The notes beneath the pieces are model-generated. The model searched no databases. It worked only from the letters and a program-made list of their open reading frames with translations, and was not told the DNA's origin. This document shows, piece by piece, positions 60,434 to 64,000 of a stretch of DNA of 64,000 bases (the stretch's first letter is position 1; every line of letters starts with the position of its first letter). The translations under genes and the position numbers were made by a program. The DNA is from Ostreococcus mediterraneus (lineage: Eukaryota > Chlorophyta > Mamiellophyceae > Mamiellales > Bathycoccaceae): NCBI GenBank assembly GCA_012295225.1, contig WMKK01000009.1, forward strand, positions 455,909 through 519,908, given 5' to 3'.

Positions 60434-61228
60434 ATGGCGGGAAACGCGAGCGACGTGCCCTCTGGCGCGCGAGGCGCGTCGAAGCGCGCGCGCGACGGCG
60501 ACGAGGCGGGCGAGAGAAGTCAGAAAGTCGTCGCGGCGGAGAGTCACAGGATCGATCAGGTGGTGTCCGAACTCGGGTTCGTGGGCGCCGTGCCGCGCAT
60601 GAAATGGGTGGATGACGACGAAGAGTGCGAAGGAGAGGAAGGTGGAAGCGACAGGGTGGTGGTCGTCGTGGACAGTGGGCGGCAGAGGTGGGCTGGGGGG
60701 CGCAGTGGGGCGGCGGGCCGCGAGGCTGCGGCGGACGGGGGCGGCGGGCAACCTTGGTCGTCGGAAAACGCCATTGGAGGCATTGAGACTGGCGCGTACC
60801 ACGCGGATCGTGCGACAAATAGAGCTGACACCGGTACGCGGAGTGTGCGTGCGGGGACTGGTACGATGAGCGGGTTCCCAGTTGCCGCGCCGCGGGGGGG
60901 GTCGCGCGGGACGAGCGGTTCAGGCGTCGGCGTTCCCAACGAGGAAGCTGGACGCGCGCTCGCGTCGATGATTGTCGAAGACGACGGCGAAGAACTGAAA
61001 AAGTTGAAACGCAAAGAGTCTAACCGCGAAAGCGCTCGTCGTAGTCGCTTACGAAAGCAAACTGAGAATGAAACCTTGAGTGGGCGAGTCAGGGCGCTCA
61101 CCCGAGAAAACATTACTCTGAAAGAAAGTTACGAAACCTTGCGAGGTGTTGTCGATAGCTTACGAGCACAAAACATTAATTTGCGCGAAGAGCTGGCCGA
61201 TATTCACATTCGCCATGGAAAAATATGA
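60434..61228 (+). CDS. bZIP transcription factor (G-box-binding type)
   Basis: A 264-aa single-exon protein. Residues ~1-185 are disordered and Gly/Arg/Ala-rich with an acidic patch. The basic region KRKESNRESARRSRLRKQ (~194-211) contains the N-x7-R pattern of bZIP proteins. A leucine zipper follows (L in ETLSGRVRALTRENITLKE, YETLRGVVDSLRAQNINLRE) for about five heptads. The basic region is most like plant group G/H or GBF factors, which bind ACGT cores. Nuclear function is expected. The upstream region holds the 28-bp direct repeats described separately, possible autoregulatory sites, though no ACGT core lies in them. Confidence 0.92.
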   Translation: MAGNASDVPSGARGASKRARDGDEAGERSQKVVAAESHRIDQVVSELGFVGAVPRMKWVDDDEECEGEEGGSDRVVVVVDSGRQRWAGGRSGAAGREAAADGGGGQPWSSENAIGGIETGAYHADRATNRADTGTRSVRAGTGTMSGFPVAAPRGGSRGTSGSGVGVPNEEAGRALASMIVEDDGEELKKLKRKESNRESARRSRLRKQTENETLSGRVRALTRENITLKESYETLRGVVDSLRAQNINLREELADIHIRHGKI

Positions 61229-61420
61229 CCGAATTGTCCACCTGCGCGCCACGCATCATCCATAAAGGCTATATAGTCCCGTAAACGCTGTACGCAGCAT
61301 CACTATCACTCAACCTCATCAATCAGTACAAACAAGTTTTATCTCTCTTCTGTTTATCATTAAAAACCACTAAGCGTGCGCACGTCATCGTTGCATTTGC
61401 CGTCGTCGCGAATATGTTTA

Positions 61421-63349
61421 TCACTGACCCTCTTGTTCGGGTTCGAGGCGAATCAAGTCGTCGATGCGAAGGATAGTAATCGCAGCCTCCGTAGCAAACT
61501 GGATGCTCTTCACCTTACTCAACGAAGGCTCGAGCACGCCCGCCGCAATATTATCGCGAATTTCGCCCTTGATGAGATCCAAACCGTAGCCCGCGAGTTC
61601 ATCCTTACCCTCGTGCGCTTGAGCCGAGTGGTGTATTGCGCGAAGCTTGGCGACGAGTTCAGTGGCATCCTTGGCGGCGTTTACAGCGAGCACTTTAGGG
61701 ATGACTAAAAGCGCTTGCGCGAATTCAGCGATCGCGAGTTGCTCTCGGCTTCCCAAAGTTGTCGCCATATTCTCCAGGTAGATGCTCAAAGCCGCTTCAA
61801 CTGCGCCGCCGCCGGCGACGACGCGTCCGCTTTCAAGCGTCCGCTTGACGATGCACAAGGCGTCATGAACAGACCTATCAATTTCATCAAGCATGTAGTC
61901 GTTCGCACCTCGAAGAAGTATCGTACAAGCTTGAGTGTTGGCACAATCCTTGATGACAACCATGTCGTCGTCTGCCACGCGCTGCTCGACGACTTCGCCC
62001 GCCGTGCCGAGCATGGAGGCGTCAAAGGTTTCGCCGCTATCCATGTCTGACAGCGAAAGCATCACTTGTGCGCCCGTGGCTTTTGCAATGCGACGCATGT
62101 CATCGCGGCTCACACGACGGCACGCAATCGCACCGGCTTCTACGAAATATTTGAGCGCCATGTCGTCGATACCCTTGGAACAGAGCACCACGTTGGCCCC
62201 CGCGGCTAAAATCATTTGAATACGCTTGGCGGTGATTTCAAACTCTTGCTCGCGAATCTTATCGAGCTCCTTAGGATCATTCACGAGCACTTGAATCCCC
62301 ATTAGCATCTTCGTCTTTTGCAAGTTGAAATCAATGCACGCAATCTTCGCATTTGTCACACGCTTGGGCATACCCTCTGCCGCGCGCCCGAGGTTCAACG
62401 CGTAGCCTTTGACGACGGTAGACTCTTTCAAACTCTTCCCGTGCGCCTTCAAGATGTTAATAGCCTTGATTGGATACTTGACATCACCCATATCGCTGTA
62501 CGTTTTAATGCTCATGCATGCATCGACGACTAATTTTCCAAAAAACTCCTCCTCAGCGCCGATAATCTTCGAACTCATGCTCGTCTTGGCACACTGCAAC
62601 AACGCGTCGACGCCGAGCGCGTCGACGCTCGTCGCCAACTTGTTCTCAATATACTTGACACTTTCACGCATCGCGAGTCTATACCCAGCGATGATATTTG
62701 TCGGATGAATCTTATTTCTCACTAATTCATTCGCACGCTTCAACAATTCCGCAGCGAGGATAACCACTGATGTCGTCCCGTCGCCCACCTCTTGATCTTG
62801 CAACTCGGCGAGCTCGACGAGAATCTTCGCCGCCGGGTGTTCCACCTCTAAAAGTTTCAAAATCGTCGCCCCATCGTTCGTAATCGTCACATCACCGATA
62901 TCATCCACTAGCATCTATACACGTGTTGAAATCAAACGACAACCCGTCAGTAAAACGTACGCGCGCTCGAGCCTAAACGACTGACGACGGCGAAAAAGAA
63001 AAAAGTCAACGCACCTTGTCCAGCCCAACCGGACCTAAAGACGTCTTCACGATATTCGCCACCGCCATCACCGCCGTCGCTGCGCACAAAACACACACAC
63101 ACAAACACACCGTCAGTCTCACACGCGTCCCGCCTCGTCGTCGTCACCCGTCACACGAAAACCACGCAAACAAAGAAAGATCACCACCAGAGATCCACGA
63201 ATCCATCCATCAATCATCACCATCCCTCGCGCCATCCATCGTTCGCCCGCCCGCGCTCGCGCCCGCGCTCGCATCACCACCGTACCATTCGTCTGGCGCA
63301 CATCCCGCCCGCTCTCGCGTTCGCCAAAGAACACGTCAGACTGTCCCAT
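61421..63349 (-). CDS. CCT1: T-complex chaperonin CCT1 (TCP-1 alpha)
   Basis: Subunit of the cytosolic CCT/TRiC chaperonin that folds actin and tubulin. Three exons, 63349-63286, 63079-63015 and 62914-61421, giving 540 aa. Introns 63080-63285 and 62915-63014 have GTACGG and GTGCGT donors, ACTGACG branch boxes and CAG or TAG acceptors. The two short 5' exons encode [20 protein letters not shown] and [20 protein letters not shown], which are essential for the ATP site and join exactly onto [34 protein letters not shown] is the second nucleotide motif and [16 protein letters not shown] the C-terminal one. The chain ends [12 protein letters not shown], as in alpha subunits. The open frame at the exon 3 ATG would miss the first 43 residues. 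Confidence 0.96.
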
Positions 63350-63587
63350 GGTCCGCGTCGCGCACTGCGGCGGACCGCGCCGTTGACCGCGATGTTCGAT
63401 CGATGCGTGCCTCGCGCGCGATCGATATTTGGGATCGATCGATGTGACATTCCATCGACTCGCGATTCGCTTTCGAGACCAAACACGGCGACCACGACCA
63501 ACATTCGGCGGCGGCCACGCGCGAGGGTCGCGGTCGCGCCGCACACGCTCGCGCGCGGCGGTCGACGCGCGCGTGGGGTTCGCAACG
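63350..63587. promoter_or_regulatory. Divergent promoter region CCT1 / flavodoxin-domain gene
   Basis: A spacer of 238 bp, GC-rich, with several GATCGATC palindromes near 63390-63445 similar to those at 53.6-53.9 kb and in the 7-kb array. No gene. Confidence 0.45.
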
Positions 63588-63732
63588 ATGGTGATGGATT
63601 CATCCTCGTCCTCGTCCTCGTCCTCGTCGTCGCGGGTGATTCGCGCGTGCGCGGTGGTGGCGGCGAGCGCGTGGTGCGTGGCGCGCGTGGTGCGGGCGCA
63701 GCGACAGCGCCGCGCGCTCGACGCGGGGGTGA

Positions 63733-63767
<35 letters not shown>

Positions 63768-64000
63768 ACGGTTGCGACGAATGATGGGTCGTCATTGACG
63801 ACGCGCGAGCGACGGATGGTGGTGTACGCCACGCGCACGGGGACGTCGAAGAGGTTTGCGCGCGCGTGCGCAGAGGCGCTGGACGCGGCGTCGGGGTCGT
63901 TGAACGCGGCGTCGGGGTCGTCGTCGTACGAGGTTGTGGATTTAGCGACGATTGATGATCCAGAAGCGGTGTTTGGTGATAGCACGCACGCGGTTACGGC
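63588..64000 (+). CDS. N-terminal part of a flavodoxin-domain protein, possibly TYW1-like (partial)
   Basis: The frame runs from an ATG at 63588 off the right edge (137 codons). It opens MVMDSSSSSSS, with a short hydrophobic helix (VIRACAVVAASAWCVARVV, ~16-34) that could anchor it in a membrane. An (AS)n run follows at ~50-60. The sequence RMVVYATRTGTSKRFARACA (~75-94) matches the phosphate-binding loop of flavodoxin folds (TxTGTxxxFA), followed by YEVVDLATIDDPEAVFGDS as the next strand. Membrane-anchored flavodoxin heads occur in TYW1 wybutosine synthase and in NADPH-cytochrome P450 reductase. I lean to TYW1 because of the TGTSKRFA wording, but the radical-SAM half lies beyond the window. 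Confidence 0.6.

Noticed and set aside
62912-62914. CCT1 start at the first ATG of its long exon
   Set aside because: It would drop the conserved N-terminal ATP-site residues, which are found intact in two upstream exons with good splice sites.
63119-63985. A 288-codon minus-strand frame over the CCT1 5' end
   Set aside because: Only its short stretch 63349-63286 is coding (CCT1 exon 1); the rest is antisense to the flavodoxin-domain gene or promoter.
1-64000. tRNA genes, CRISPR arrays, LTR or capsid-bearing elements, IS-like transposases
   Set aside because: I looked for T-loop words, regular spacers, reverse transcriptase, integrase and transposase motifs and saw none; a tRNAscan-type search would be decisive.

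Overview
The window looks like nuclear DNA from a very compact green picoalga, most probably Ostreococcus or a close Mamiellales relative. This is inferred from gene content and style; no search was run. The content is eukaryotic and plastid-bearing: a cullin, Rpt2, CCT1, a PPIP5K kinase, plastid SufS, plastid EF-P, Obg, THF1/Psb29 and an ESV1/LESV-like starch protein. Genes lie a few hundred bases apart on both strands, the DNA is GC-rich, and introns are few, short and 5'-biased. I reconstruct 16 introns in 12 genes. Nearly all have GT(G/A)(C/A)GT-like donors, a CTRAC branch box and an AG acceptor.

Layout. 1-12 kb: 3' end of an unknown gene, a CUL3-type cullin, a WRC-domain protein, alanine aminotransferase, a large GATC/GAAAACC repeat array, CCA-adding enzyme and the RNase P/MRP subunit POP1. 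12-25 kb: valyl-tRNA synthetase, a membrane-anchored J-domain protein, Rpt2, pinin, an ICME-like esterase, THF1, a coiled-coil protein and a DUF212 membrane protein. 25-42 kb: a TPR plus tandem PRMT-like protein, organellar bL28, V-ATPase subunit G, a DIV-type SHAQKYF MYB, a CDKAL1-like methylthiotransferase, an RlmE-like methyltransferase, plastid EF-P, an NTE-like patatin phospholipase and a small membrane protein. 42-64 kb: PPIP5K/Vip1, a plastid front-end desaturase, SufS, a PHD/ePHD protein, a DUF1295 reductase-like protein, an ESV1/LESV-like protein, plastid Obg, a bZIP factor, CCT1 and the start of a flavodoxin-domain gene.

How the genes relate. Many serve RNA processing and translation in cytosol and organelles: tRNA end maturation (POP1, CCA enzyme), tRNA charging (ValRS), tRNA and rRNA modification (CDKAL1-like, RlmE-like, perhaps a TYW1-like gene), ribosome structure and assembly (bL28, Obg) and elongation (EF-P). 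A plastid set covers Fe-S supply, lipid desaturation, starch and thylakoid biogenesis. There is no sign of operons or a mobile-element cluster; neighbours mostly share only divergent promoters.

The most unusual features are: (i) a roughly 0.54 kb array built from 4-bp modules, bounded by 17-bp inverted repeats; (ii) a 22-bp perfect inverted repeat in the leader of the CDKAL1-like gene; (iii) an EF-P whose tip residue is Arg instead of Lys; and (iv) a TPR-PRMT protein in which the second methyltransferase half carries the active-site signature and the first looks decayed. I found no convincing tRNA, rRNA, CRISPR array, virus-like element or complete transposon.
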